A stretch of 64,000 nucleotides of DNA from Arthrobacter sp. PvP023 (GTDB lineage: Bacteria > Actinomycetota > Actinomycetes > Actinomycetales > Micrococcaceae), in NCBI RefSeq assembly GCF_017832975.1, contig NZ_JAFIBI010000001.1:3906001-3970000 (forward strand), given 5' to 3'. Of the stretch, positions 9,564-18,880 are shown piece after piece (positions within the stretch are counted from its first letter, which is position 1; each line of letters starts with the position of its first letter). The notes below the pieces were generated by a model, which saw nothing but the letters and a program-made list of their open reading frames with translations, was not told the DNA's origin and searched no databases. Position numbers and translations under genes: made by a program.

Positions 9564-11436
9564 GGCAGCCAACAGGCAGGCACTCACCCAGCAGCTGCGC
9601 CCACCGGCAGGATTCCGGCTCGCCCACGCCGTCGGCACCACTTTCACGCTGGACATGACCAGCGCGTTGTCGGTTCCGCTGAGCTTCGTGGCCGGCTCTG
9701 GAGAGGAATTCACCAATCCGGTGGCGATCCTCAGCGCACTGCGCAAGGTCTCCGACCGCGTGGACATCTTCTGCCAAGCAGGCCATATCAAGGCGCCCTC
9801 GGACGCCTCGGACCTGCTCGCGCTGCTCGAGCCGATGGTCCATCAGGTCAGCGTCACGCGCGGGCTGTTCCACCCCAAGCTCTGGCTCCTTGAATTCGAG
9901 AACGACACCGAGCGCCGCTACCGCTTCCTGTGCAGCAGCCGGAACCTCACCACTGACGCCAGCTGGGACCTCCTCGTCCGGCTGGACGGCGAACCCGTGC
10001 AGGGCTCCGAAGCCGCCGGCCCGGACAGCGGACCCCTGGCGCGCTTCGTCGCCGCGCTCCCTGACCTCTGCACCGTTAAGCCCGACGCCGAGAGGCTGGG
10101 CCGCGTGCGCGGCCTCGCCTCCCGCCTGGCAGACGTCCGCTGGGACCTGCCGGAGGACATCCATCGGCTAGCGTTCCGGCCGATGGGCATGGGCGAAGAG
10201 TTCGAGCCGGGCTCGATCGTGGCTCACCTCCGCGATCCCGAGAAGTTCATGGCGCTCAACAACAAGACCGGAGACGCCGCCTTCCTGGGCCGGGACAAGC
10301 TGGTCATCTCGCCCTTCCTCGACGACAGGCTGATTGGCCGGCTGCAGGACCGCTGGACCGAGAACCTTTACGTCTACTCACGGGGAGACCAGCTTGACCT
10401 CCTGAACGAGAAGACCGTGGCTGACACCCGGACGTCCTTCAAAGCCTTCGACGAGCTCGGCATCCCCGAATCGGCAGACTCAGGATTGAGTGAGACGGAC
10501 GAGTCCGGCGTCCAGCGCGTTGCCGACGACCTAACCGGCCTGCATGCCAAGGCCTACTTCTGCGACTACGACCACTTCACCTACGCCCTCCTGGGATCCG
10601 CCAACGCCACAGAAGCAGGGTTCACACGGAACGTGGAGTTCCTGCTGGAAATGCGCGGAGCCAAAAAGCGCCTCGGGGTTCAGCGGATCAGGGAAAGCCT
10701 GAAGGACGTTCCCTTCGCGGTCTATGACGGCACCGGCGGCCAAGACCGAACCAAAGAGGACGAGGCTGCCTTCCGGCTGGAGAACGCCCTGCGGGGCGCT
10801 GCCGCACAGCGGTTCCTCCTCGACGCCGTCCCCGAAGACGCAGCCAAGAACACGTTCACGGTGACCGTCTCACACGACTGGTCACCGAAGCCCGAGTTCA
10901 CCGCGAAGCTGCGGCTCCTCTCACTCCCCCAGCCGAGCTCCGTCGTCGAGCCTTCCGGAGGACAGCACGAACATTCCTTCCATGCCATACCGCTCGCAGA
11001 CGTGACCCCGTACCTGGTGCTGACGCTGGAGGACGCGGAAGCCGGGATGTCCAAGAGCACTGTGATCCAGGGCAGCCTGCGCACCGACCCTGCGGGGCGG
11101 CTGGACGAGATCATCGCCCGCCAGCTGGATGACCCGCAGAAGCTCCGCCAGTTCCTCCTGTTGTTCCTCACCCCTGAAGATGCGCTGCTGGGGTCGGGAA
11201 CCGGCACCGGCTGGTTCACCGGGTCCGGATTCGGGGACGGATCCACCGCCGGGCTCTTTGAGGCGATGGTGGGCGCCATGGCCGGTCCGGACGCCAACTC
11301 AGTGTTCCCGGACCTGAAGGTCGTGATGGACCGGCTGCTCGCCCTTCAAAGCGATAATCCGGAGATTCAGCAGCTGCACGCACTATGGACGGCAGCCACG
11401 GAGGCACTAGACATGGGGGAACTTCATGGGGTTTGA
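9556..11436 (+). CDS. Phospholipase D-like nuclease family protein
   Basis: A 626-residue protein with two HKD-type half sites, as in phospholipase-D-superfamily nucleases. The first is G-L-F-H-P-K near residue 108 followed by S-S-R-N-L-T near 130; the second is G-L-H-A-K near 330 followed by G-S-A-N-A-T near 350. Both have the H-x-K plus small-residue-N signature, so one active site could form within a monomer. The C-terminal ~270 residues resemble no domain I recognise. Its start overlaps the upstream gene by 8 bases and its end overlaps the helicase start by 11 bases, so the three products are probably made together and form one complex. In the family these enzymes cut phosphodiester bonds in DNA without a metal; the role here is inferred. 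Confidence 0.85.
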   Translation: MLEAANRQALTQQLRPPAGFRLAHAVGTTFTLDMTSALSVPLSFVAGSGEEFTNPVAILSALRKVSDRVDIFCQAGHIKAPSDASDLLALLEPMVHQVSVTRGLFHPKLWLLEFENDTERRYRFLCSSRNLTTDASWDLLVRLDGEPVQGSEAAGPDSGPLARFVAALPDLCTVKPDAERLGRVRGLASRLADVRWDLPEDIHRLAFRPMGMGEEFEPGSIVAHLRDPEKFMALNNKTGDAAFLGRDKLVISPFLDDRLIGRLQDRWTENLYVYSRGDQLDLLNEKTVADTRTSFKAFDELGIPESADSGLSETDESGVQRVADDLTGLHAKAYFCDYDHFTYALLGSANATEAGFTRNVEFLLEMRGAKKRLGVQRIRESLKDVPFAVYDGTGGQDRTKEDEAAFRLENALRGAAAQRFLLDAVPEDAAKNTFTVTVSHDWSPKPEFTAKLRLLSLPQPSSVVEPSGGQHEHSFHAIPLADVTPYLVLTLEDAEAGMSKSTVIQGSLRTDPAGRLDEIIARQLDDPQKLRQFLLLFLTPEDALLGSGTGTGWFTGSGFGDGSTAGLFEAMVGAMAGPDANSVFPDLKVVMDRLLALQSDNPEIQQLHALWTAATEALDMGELHGV

Positions 11437-14400
11437 CGCAACGCCCGCGCTTGATGGGCTCCGGGGCTTTCAGCGCCGGACCGTGGAACATGTTTTCAAG
11501 CGCCTGTATCTGGATGACCAGCCGGCGGATCGCTTCCTCGTCGCCGACGAGACTGGTCTGGGCAAGAGCATGGTGGCCCGCGGCGTCATTGCCAAAGCGA
11601 TTGAGCGGCTGGACCGCTCCGATTCAGGAGTGGACCGGATCGACGTCGTCTACGTCTGCTCCAATGCCGACCTGGCCAAGCAGAACCTCGGCCGGCTGAA
11701 CGTCACCGGGCAGAAGGACATCATTGAGTCCGGGCGGCTGACATTGTTGCCCACCGAGCTGGACAAGCTCAATGCTCCCGCCGCCCCCGGAACCCGGAAG
11801 CGCGTCAACTTCATCTCGCTGACTCCGGGCACCTCGTTCAACGTCAGCAAAGCTCCAGGCCAGGCCAGAGAGCGCGGAGTGCTCTTCCGGATCCTTGAAC
11901 AGCTCGGAGCGATTAGTCCGGAACGAAGGGATGACGCCGTCGAGCTGCTGAGGTCGGGCGCCGGCGTCCCCGGCTTCAGTTGGGAAGTCAAACGACTCAC
12001 TGAACTACACCCCGAAGGGTTCGTCACGTCCGTGTGCGACAAATTCAGCGAGCTCGCCACGAAAAGCGGACATCTTGCAGCCTTCGAAGCTGCCATGTAC
12101 GACGTCTTGACCGACGGAACTGACGATGTCCGGCTGCGCATGAGCGCTATCATCGGCGGGCTGCGGGGAGACCTCGCCCAGGCCGGACTGGATTGCCTGG
12201 AACCTGACCTGATCATCCTGGACGAGTTCCAGCGCTTCCGCGATCTGCTCTACTCCCCCGGCACCGCACCCGACGACGAGGATCCCGCGGCGGAGCTCGC
12301 CCGGCAGTTCCTGAACTACAAGGGAGCCAAGCTCATCCTGCTCTCGGCCACGCCGTACAAGGCGCACACGGGAGCGAACGAGGCCGACGGCGACGACCAC
12401 GCCGCAGACTTCCGGCAGCTGCTGCGTTTCCTCAGCAGCGAGCGGGCGGGGTATATGGAAAGTCTCGAAACCGATCTGGATGACCGGCGGACACAGCTTC
12501 TGAAGCAGGTTCCTGACGAAGCGCTGACACATCGCACCGAGGACGGTCTGAAGATGTTTATGAGCCGGACCGAGCGGCCGCAGCTCGGCAAGGACGACAT
12601 GCTATCCGTGATCGAGATGGCGCCCACGGATGTTCGGGCCGGGGACCTCACCAGTTACAGATCGCTGTCCGCCCTGTTCAGCGCCACGCGCGCCGGCAGT
12701 CCGATGGAGTATTGGAAGTCCGTGCCGATGTTCGCGCATTTCCTCACCGACTACAAAGTCGGCAGGATGTTGGACGGCCGGATCCACTGCGACCGAGAGG
12801 CTGTTGACCCCGTACTGCCGGCCTTGGCCACGATCGACGCCGATGCGTACCGACGCTACGGCGCCGTGGAGACCGACAATGCCAAGTTCCGGGCGGTGCG
12901 CGACCACACTGTGGGCCAGGATTGGTGGAAGCTGCTGTGGATGCCGCCTTCGCTCCCCTACGTTGAGCCTTCCGGCGCGTTCGCCGAAGTGGGGCCGGAT
13001 GTCACCAAGCAGCTGGTCTTCTCAGCGTGGAACGCAGCCCCGACGGCTATCACCACCTTGCTCTCCTACGAGGCCGAGCGGCAGATCCTGGAAGGCTCGG
13101 CGCTCCACGGTGAGAACTCGGCGGAGGCCCGCAAGCGCTTCCGCGGCCGCTTGCGTTTCCGTGTTCGTGTCGGCGAGCCGCAGGCCATGTCTACTTTGGC
13201 GCTCTTCATCCCGCACGCCGCCCTGGCCCTCGCGGGGGATCCTTTGCTGAGCGCGTCAATGAGTGGTTTTGTGGTGCCCGCCGACGTAGTGCGGGATGCC
13301 GCGGCCGCGGCGGGCAGCACCTTGGTGGGCGGTATCGCCGTCGACCCTGCAAGCCGTCTGGGCGCATGGGCTTCCTATTTCTCAGTCCCTGGCGCCCTGC
13401 CGGCAGAGTGGAGGAGCGATGCCAAGCTGGCGACGCGGGAGCTGAGGCAGCTGGACGAGTACACGCAGCAGCAAGGCAAAACACCCGACAGCGGGGAGAC
13501 CGACCAGGAAGGCGGCTCCGAGGCCGGGCTCTACCTTGCCCACATTGAGCGCATGTTGGAGGTGGCCGGCGGCGTGCCTGCGGGCTGGGAGGACGGGATA
13601 GAAGACCTGGCCGTCAATTCTCCGGCCAACTGCCTCTACCGCGCCTTGCGGCGTGTGGTTCCGGATGAGTTCGACCCTGCTGAGCTGTGGAAGGCCGCAG
13701 TGTTCGCGGCAACCGGTCTGCGAACACTCTTCAACCGGCTCGACGCCACGGAGCTCCTGGACAAGCTATACCCCGAGGGCGATTACTGGCAGAAGGTCCT
13801 ACGCTACTGCGAAGCCGGGAACCTGCAGGCTGTCCTGGACGAGTACGTATTCCAGCTCCGAAGCCAGCAGGCACCTGGGGAGATCACAAACGAGCAGCTG
13901 TGGGCCCTGGCAGATGACATCCGCCGCTCGCTGTCCCTGAAGCCTGCGCAGATGCTCGCCAAGTATCCGGACGGATCCCATGAAGATCTCCGAATGGGCG
14001 TCCGCTTCGCCGTCCGGTACAGCAATGCCAAGACGGACGACGGCGACAGCAACCGCATGCCCGATGTCCGGCGCGCCTTCAACAGTCCGTTCTGGCCGTT
14101 CGTTCTGGCGTCGACTTCCGTGGGGCAGGAAGGCATCGACTTTCACTGGTGGGCGCACTCCGTCATCCACTGGAACGTGCCGGGCAACCCGGTTGATTTT
14201 GAACAGCGGGAGGGGCGGGTGCACCGGTATCTGGGGCATGCAGTGCGGAAGAACGTCGCAGATGCCCACGGTGCTGCCGTGCTGAAACCTGGGGTGATGG
14301 ATCCATGGGAGACGCTGTTCTCGGTTGCCACCTCTGAGATCGCTGCACGGCCAGAGGATTCCAGCACAGAGTTCGCCCCGCACTGGATTCACCCGGGAGA

Positions 14401-14578
14401 GCACAAGATCGAGCGACGACTACTGGACCATCCGCTGAGCCGTGATGTGCCGAGGACAAATTACATGCTTGCCGGGTTAGCGAAGTATCGGCTGACGCTG
14501 GGGCAGGCCCGGCAGGACGATCTGTTGGGGCTGATCAAAGATGGGGCGGAGATCAAGCCGCTGAATTTGCGGCCATAA
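11426..14578 (+). CDS. Large superfamily II helicase with split helicase C-terminal domain
   Basis: A 1050-residue SF2 helicase. Walker A (GLGKS) lies near residues 44-48, the DExx box is DEFQ near 265-268, S-A-T-P-Y-K near 308, and the C-terminal motif VI block (EGIDFHWW, then FEQREGRVHRY) near 900-932. An insertion of roughly 550 residues separates the two RecA-like lobes, far more than in compact SNF2 or Res proteins, and may hold DNA- or partner-binding elements. The ATG overlaps the PLD-like gene by 11 bases. Together with the PLD-like nuclease it would give a translocase-nuclease pair like those of several restriction-like systems (inference). Nothing obvious follows for 268 bases, so it is probably the last gene of the block. 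Confidence 0.88.
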   Translation: MGFDATPALDGLRGFQRRTVEHVFKRLYLDDQPADRFLVADETGLGKSMVARGVIAKAIERLDRSDSGVDRIDVVYVCSNADLAKQNLGRLNVTGQKDIIESGRLTLLPTELDKLNAPAAPGTRKRVNFISLTPGTSFNVSKAPGQARERGVLFRILEQLGAISPERRDDAVELLRSGAGVPGFSWEVKRLTELHPEGFVTSVCDKFSELATKSGHLAAFEAAMYDVLTDGTDDVRLRMSAIIGGLRGDLAQAGLDCLEPDLIILDEFQRFRDLLYSPGTAPDDEDPAAELARQFLNYKGAKLILLSATPYKAHTGANEADGDDHAADFRQLLRFLSSERAGYMESLETDLDDRRTQLLKQVPDEALTHRTEDGLKMFMSRTERPQLGKDDMLSVIEMAPTDVRAGDLTSYRSLSALFSATRAGSPMEYWKSVPMFAHFLTDYKVGRMLDGRIHCDREAVDPVLPALATIDADAYRRYGAVETDNAKFRAVRDHTVGQDWWKLLWMPPSLPYVEPSGAFAEVGPDVTKQLVFSAWNAAPTAITTLLSYEAERQILEGSALHGENSAEARKRFRGRLRFRVRVGEPQAMSTLALFIPHAALALAGDPLLSASMSGFVVPADVVRDAAAAAGSTLVGGIAVDPASRLGAWASYFSVPGALPAEWRSDAKLATRELRQLDEYTQQQGKTPDSGETDQEGGSEAGLYLAHIERMLEVAGGVPAGWEDGIEDLAVNSPANCLYRALRRVVPDEFDPAELWKAAVFAATGLRTLFNRLDATELLDKLYPEGDYWQKVLRYCEAGNLQAVLDEYVFQLRSQQAPGEITNEQLWALADDIRRSLSLKPAQMLAKYPDGSHEDLRMGVRFAVRYSNAKTDDGDSNRMPDVRRAFNSPFWPFVLASTSVGQEGIDFHWWAHSVIHWNVPGNPVDFEQREGRVHRYLGHAVRKNVADAHGAAVLKPGVMDPWETLFSVATSEIAARPEDSSTEFAPHWIHPGEHKIERRLLDHPLSRDVPRTNYMLAGLAKYRLTLGQARQDDLLGLIKDGAEIKPLNLRP

Positions 14579-14846
14579 GACTTGAACGGGATGGATCTTT
14601 TGCGCTGTTTACAGATTCAAAATACGGGAAAGTTGGAGGAGTAGTGTGGCACAAAACGTCTACCCTCAGCTGTAATGTGGCCAAATTCCTGCCCTGATAA
14701 TGCAGCAGCGGGTAACATGCAACCTGCGGCCCTCAAGCAGCCTCTAACCGAAGGTGCACCTTTTGCGAAGAGGACAAGAGGAGCCCACACCTCGATAGAT
14801 TTATCCTCCTGCGCGGTGCCCGAATTACGATTTTGGAGGCCAGTCC

Positions 14847-15644
14847 ATGCTCATTAGTTCGTTGTCGCTTCCTCGGGACCTGTATCTCCTAGAAGGCGAA
14901 ATAACGTGCGTCCGCAGGTCGGAGGTCCACCTCCTGACAGCGAGACGAAACGCGTGGAACAGCACAACGATCAATCAGTACAAGACCAGCTCCGCTATCT
15001 TCACCAATGCGACTTCGGCACGCAAAGCGGCTGAGCGGCAAAGGAAACCCGGCACATATTTCGAGATTGCTGAAATTCCATCGCTCGTATTCGACCTGGC
15101 ACAGCGCAGCCTGGTCGTCTGCCAGCTCAATGCTTCTCCGCTGTTCAGGTCCTGGAACATACCCAAGGTTATGATCGCCCGTGACTACTCGATGACGGGA
15201 ATCGAGGTCTTCAACATGTTTGCTGGGGGCAGCTACCGGGAATCAGTTTCAGGTTGGCGATACACCGAAGGAGAGCCGGACGTTATCCTCGGAACAGCGG
15301 AGGGAAATCCGCTGGCCAGTTCACAGGGCCGGGGGCAGCTTCAGCTAGAACGCTCCTCCGTGGAGTCCGGCGGTTGGATGTCGTTTAGCGTCGTGCGAAA
15401 GACGCGCGCCAATCCAACGCATATAGAACGCGTCATTGGCGAACTCGGTCACCTGACTCAGCAACAACTTCGTGTCAACGAAGTCGCAGCCAGATTTCAC
15501 GTAACGAGCGCGCATGTCCTGGACATGTTGCGGGTGGTCGGATCGCCGGCAAAGAGTAACCGCAGCTGGGTAGACGTTGCCGCTATCGACCAGATTCGGC
15601 CGCTCGCTAGGAAACTACTGCGGGAGCGCGTACAACAGCCATAG
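14847..15644 (+). CDS. Hypothetical protein with possible C-terminal helix-turn-helix
   Basis: An unrecognised 265-residue protein. The ATG is backed by a GGAGG at 14834-14838, a strong ribosome binding site. The N-terminal ~190 residues are mixed strands and helices without a catalytic signature. Residues about 205-240 (HLTQQQLRVNEVAARFHVTS and following) have the spacing of a helix-turn-helix and are followed by a W-x-D-V-A segment like the partner helix of a MerR/excisionase-type DNA-binding unit. Codon use is noticeably less GC-biased than in the flanking helicases, which suggests recent acquisition. It stands alone: the previous gene ends 268 bases upstream and the next gene is convergent. 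A DNA-binding role is a guess. Confidence 0.6.
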   Translation: MLISSLSLPRDLYLLEGEITCVRRSEVHLLTARRNAWNSTTINQYKTSSAIFTNATSARKAAERQRKPGTYFEIAEIPSLVFDLAQRSLVVCQLNASPLFRSWNIPKVMIARDYSMTGIEVFNMFAGGSYRESVSGWRYTEGEPDVILGTAEGNPLASSQGRGQLQLERSSVESGGWMSFSVVRKTRANPTHIERVIGELGHLTQQQLRVNEVAARFHVTSAHVLDMLRVVGSPAKSNRSWVDVAAIDQIRPLARKLLRERVQQP

Positions 15645-15649
15645 TCGGC

Positions 15650-15680
15650 TGCCTGACTTGAAGCCAAGCTCCGGCAGGCA
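15650..15680. terminator. Bidirectional hairpin between convergent genes
   Basis: Inverted repeat TGCCTG (15650-15655) and CAGGCA (15675-15680), with an inner CTTG/CAAG pairing, placed between convergent stop codons (15644 on + and 15683 on -). There is no strong U tract, so efficiency is uncertain, but position and symmetry suit a shared terminator. Confidence 0.45.
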
Positions 15681-15682
15681 CG

Positions 15683-16810
15683 TTATGCCTCCCTGAAGCG
15701 CGCATAGGCAGCTTCCAGAAGCGATCTACTGGGACGCTCGGCCCGCTTCGGTGGAACACTCATGAGCGGCTGCCCGTGCCGCTCTTGGAGACCATACTTC
15801 AGCATCGGACCGTCAACCTCGGCCAGAATGTCGGTCCGTATTTCGACTATTAGGTCGGGCCGGACTCCTAAGATTTTCGAATCAAACGCCGCATGGTGAA
15901 TTTTGCACATTGCCATGCCATTGACGACGGTCGGAACACCGCCGTCGTGCGAGTCCGGGATGATGTGAGCGGCATCCAGCAGCACCTTGTGCCGGAGGTT
16001 ACAGATGGCGCAGCGCGTTCCATATGCGTTGATAACCGTTGATCGAAATAGACGCTGGTGAAGTCGAGTGCGGGCAATCCGAGTCCCATAGCGTCTTATG
16101 GCGTCGACCTCCAGCGGAGAGTCCAGGTCCGCGTCACCCCCTAAAAATGCCCGCTGTGGGTCAATGTCCACGACAAACTGCTGCTTGTCCACCTCCTCGT
16201 CCATCAAGAAGACCGGGAATACCGGCTGAAATAAACCAGGCGCGACTCCGAAAAACCAGATCAGCGGGAGTCCCTCGTCCATGGCTCTGCGCAATGCCCG
16301 GTTGTCGGAAGCGTCGGCATCATCCCCCTGCCACTTGTAGCGCAGCATCCCGTCCAATCCGACTTCGTCCTCGTAAGGCCTTTCCTGGCCGGGGCGTCGA
16401 AAAGTTGTAGAGATCGATAGTGCTGCATCCAGCTGGCGAGGTTTCCAGATCCCCCGCTGTCTACTTTTCAACGGCAGCCTGGTACCTTCGAATTCAAAAT
16501 CCTCCAGATCTAGATAGCCGATGGAATCCTGACCGTCATTGGTGCGGACGGCCAACCAGGAATGCGCTGCTCGTCGGAGACGAGAATCCAGCGAATCGGA
16601 GGGACCCTCCAAATATCGGAGAACATCGGCCTTGGGCACCCGAAATGCGCCACGGGCACCTCTGGCCGTGTCGAGGTACACGTTTGGAAATACGCCGCGC
16701 TGCACATAATCAGCCGCCGTGCTTTGGTGGCGGCCAATCATGACAGCCACTTCACTTGTGCTCAGGTGGGGCCCTGCGCTAACGGGAGCCTCGGGAAAGA
16801 TGCGCTTCAT
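15683..16810 (-). CDS. HNH endonuclease with N-terminal helix-turn-helix
   Basis: A 375-residue HNH nuclease. The zinc/HNH core lies at about residues 263-312: C-A-I-C, then A-A-H-I-I-P-D-S-H-D-G-G, then N-G-M-A-M-C-K-I-H-H-A-A-F-D, i.e. the H, N and H catalytic positions plus four zinc-binding cysteines/histidines, as in HNH restriction enzymes and McrA-like proteins. Residues about 12-52 (STSEVAVMIGRHQSTAADYV) read as an excisionase/MerR-like helix-turn-helix, an uncommon front end. The start is placed at ATG 16810; an upstream extension would overlap the gene at 16864. The gene follows that one by 53 bases in the same direction, suggesting a two-gene operon. Cleavage of foreign or modified DNA is the likely role (family knowledge plus context). 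Confidence 0.8.
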   Translation of the reverse strand: MKRIFPEAPVSAGPHLSTSEVAVMIGRHQSTAADYVQRGVFPNVYLDTARGARGAFRVPKADVLRYLEGPSDSLDSRLRRAAHSWLAVRTNDGQDSIGYLDLEDFEFEGTRLPLKSRQRGIWKPRQLDAALSISTTFRRPGQERPYEDEVGLDGMLRYKWQGDDADASDNRALRRAMDEGLPLIWFFGVAPGLFQPVFPVFLMDEEVDKQQFVVDIDPQRAFLGGDADLDSPLEVDAIRRYGTRIARTRLHQRLFRSTVINAYGTRCAICNLRHKVLLDAAHIIPDSHDGGVPTVVNGMAMCKIHHAAFDSKILGVRPDLIVEIRTDILAEVDGPMLKYGLQERHGQPLMSVPPKRAERPSRSLLEAAYARFREA

Positions 16811-16863
16811 GTCGCCAGGATAATCGGATTTAGCAGATGTGTAGTTAGCAACATATATCGGTC

Positions 16864-18081
16864 TCAGTTTCCCAACATGTGCGACGAGTGTTTTCCTGCA
16901 AACCAACGGCCAGTCTCCCGTGATTTTCGGAATTCGCCAATGTAGCCGAGCGTTGCTGATGTAACATCGACTCTCCACGAGCGCCTAATTGGACGATTGG
17001 GCAACAGGTCGCCATTTTGCTGAAGAATCTCGTACCATCCGTACCCGTCAGCGAGGAGGAATTGGGTGTGATTGGTGGTGGTAAGATCATGGCCACCTGC
17101 AAGCCGAACAGGGTGACGGCTTGGCCCAAGTAGGAGCCTCTGCAAATGGACGCTCAAGTGCAATGAGTCGGACCCCTCAAGTGACATCGCGCGCCATCTA
17201 CGATTCGCGTCGACGGCAATATGAATGTCCGGACGCTCGAGCAAGAATTGCGAGGGATCGAAGGTGCCCATAATCTCGCCTCCACCGTCCACAGTTCTGA
17301 CAGTTATTTTATTGGCCACGTCAGTAACTTGCGCGTTAAGTATCAGAGCGGCGGCATCTGCTCCATACAGGCGTTTCAGTCCGGCAAGAATCCCGTCATC
17401 CCCGGGCATTCCGGAATTGATCCATCGGGCCATGCCACGAGCGGGGTTGGCCCAAGCTAAGTGACCTAAGACGACGGCTGAGAGGGAAAACCAATAAGTG
17501 ATGAAATCCGCATGAACCCCGGACCCCGCTGGATCGGACGGAGGTAGCCAATCCTCGTCGTGGGACCTTAGCGCTCTCCAGACCATCGGAAGCTCGTATT
17601 CAGAGTTTCGCAGCCCGCTTTCCCAACCCGCGTTAAAATCGGTCCACTGCCATCCATATTCGCTCAGCTCCCGTGCTGTGTGCACGGACCTGACCACCTG
17701 ACCAAAGCGCGCGAGCAGCAGTTTCAACTGCTCAAAGAGCTCATGCCGTACCCTCACATCCGTCAGCGCAGAGCTACCTGTAAGAGCCAGCAAACGGTGA
17801 ACGACGACGGCCGCGTCTGCAGATCTCACTTCTTGGTATCCGCACGCGGAATCTCTTTCCACTGGCAGGTACTCAGTAGCTGGATCTAATCCCAACGATT
17901 CACACATAAACCCGGCAAGCTGACTGGCGAGAAGGTGAGCCAAGGATTTCGGAACTCTTTCGGCAGCGTTACCCGCAACAAAATTCGCCAGTTTCTCCAG
18001 CTCGCCGAGCTTATAGATATCTGAGGGCTCCAAGAGGGCAATCCGAACTGCGATTTCGGACTCAAATTCTCGAGTTGGCAT
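16864..18081 (-). CDS. Hypothetical protein, partner of the HNH gene
   Basis: A 405-residue protein I do not recognise. ATG at 18081 is preceded by GAAGG at suitable spacing and is preferred to the start at 18147. The N-terminal third is helical (LEPSDIYKLGELEKLANFV), the middle is rich in W and hydrophobic residues (WFSLSAVVLGHLAWANPARG), and the C-terminal part looks beta-rich. No nuclease, ATPase or signal peptide motif is visible. It lies immediately upstream of the HNH endonuclease gene on the same strand and probably shares its transcript, so it may regulate, target or restrain that nuclease; this is inference only. The lower GC content matches the HNH gene and suggests a shared origin. 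Confidence 0.65.
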   Translation of the reverse strand: MPTREFESEIAVRIALLEPSDIYKLGELEKLANFVAGNAAERVPKSLAHLLASQLAGFMCESLGLDPATEYLPVERDSACGYQEVRSADAAVVVHRLLALTGSSALTDVRVRHELFEQLKLLLARFGQVVRSVHTARELSEYGWQWTDFNAGWESGLRNSEYELPMVWRALRSHDEDWLPPSDPAGSGVHADFITYWFSLSAVVLGHLAWANPARGMARWINSGMPGDDGILAGLKRLYGADAAALILNAQVTDVANKITVRTVDGGGEIMGTFDPSQFLLERPDIHIAVDANRRWRAMSLEGSDSLHLSVHLQRLLLGPSRHPVRLAGGHDLTTTNHTQFLLADGYGWYEILQQNGDLLPNRPIRRSWRVDVTSATLGYIGEFRKSRETGRWFAGKHSSHMLGN

Positions 18082-18153
18082 TTTTCCTTCACTTGCGAAT
18101 TGTGGAGTTTGACCGAGTGTAGGCAGACCGGACGTATTGAAGACCAAGGCGCG

Positions 18154-18825
18154 CTACACGCTGTCCCGCACCCACAACCGCGAAGGCCTCCCCCGCGTCC
18201 CGTCGGACATCTGCCCCGTCCCCGCCAGTTTCGGCTCCATGAACCGCCGGAACGTGTCCCGCATCAGCGTCTGCCCGGCCACCGCCTCATGCAGCTCTCT
18301 TAGATCCTTCAATGTGAACGGTTCATCCAGCAGCGCTCCAGGGTCCGGCGCCTCGACATAAGCGGCCCGCAGCCACTCAACCGCCTTGGCCACGATGTCG
18401 GCATGCCCGTACGGCAGTCCGGCGATTACCTCCGGTTCCCCAGTCACGGAAGCCAGCCTGACGCCGTCGGACTTTAACGCTTCCTCTAAAGCCGCCAGCG
18501 GCACCACGTCCACGTGCGCCACCGACAACACCCAGCCGCGGTCATCGCGCCCCGGCTCGTCAAACACCTGCAGCTGCCGAGGCACCCGCCCTGAGATCCC
18601 TGCCTTCTCGCGCAAGCAGCGCAGCACCGCATCCGCCAGGGTTTCGCGTTCGCGCAGGAACGTTCCCGGGAGGGCCCACTTTCCGTGCTGATGATCCTCC
18701 GCGCGGCGCACCAGCAGCACGCACACGCTCCCGTCCGCGACGGTCAGCACCGCCGTGTCCACCGCCACCGACGGCCGCGGGTAGTCGAGCAGTGACGGGG
18801 CAGGGCTGTTCTTGGAATCCTTCAC
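18154..18825 (-). CDS. NrtR-type transcriptional regulator (Nudix-like domain plus winged helix)
   Basis: A 223-residue protein with an N-terminal Nudix fold (residues ~18-140) and a C-terminal winged helix (~145-215, FTLKDLRELHEAVAGQTLMR, then R-D-T-F-R-R), the NrtR architecture. The Nudix box (residues ~54-77, ending RCLREKAGI) lacks the first Glu of the REUXEE signature (Cys instead) and has Lys for a later one, so hydrolase activity is probably lost, as expected for an ADP-ribose-sensing repressor. It starts at GTG 18825 without a clear Shine-Dalgarno, possibly leaderless. It is divergent from an ARPP-1/ADP-ribosylglycohydrolase operon, with two matching palindromes between. Known NrtR proteins repress NAD-metabolism genes and are released by ADP-ribose; the same logic is inferred here. 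Confidence 0.85.
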   Translation of the reverse strand: MKDSKNSPAPSLLDYPRPSVAVDTAVLTVADGSVCVLLVRRAEDHQHGKWALPGTFLRERETLADAVLRCLREKAGISGRVPRQLQVFDEPGRDDRGWVLSVAHVDVVPLAALEEALKSDGVRLASVTGEPEVIAGLPYGHADIVAKAVEWLRAAYVEAPDPGALLDEPFTLKDLRELHEAVAGQTLMRDTFRRFMEPKLAGTGQMSDGTRGRPSRLWVRDSV

Positions 18826-18832
18826 ATCATTA

Positions 18833-18854
18833 TTTATCGCAGTATTGCGCTAAA
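18833..18854. promoter_or_regulatory. Operator palindrome 1 for the NrtR-type regulator
   Basis: Arms TTTATCGCA (18833-18841) and TGCGCTAAA (18846-18854) with spacer GTAT: 8 of 9 positions pair. It sits 7 bases upstream of the regulator's own start, consistent with autoregulation. Confidence 0.7.
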
Positions 18855-18880
18855 TACGCAAGTGGTGCATACTGAAATCA

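Noticed and set aside
14579..14846. Possible small gene or RNA between the second helicase and the 265-residue protein
   Set aside because: The short frame at 14675 has no ribosome binding site or recognisable product; only the ribosome binding site of the next gene can be supported.
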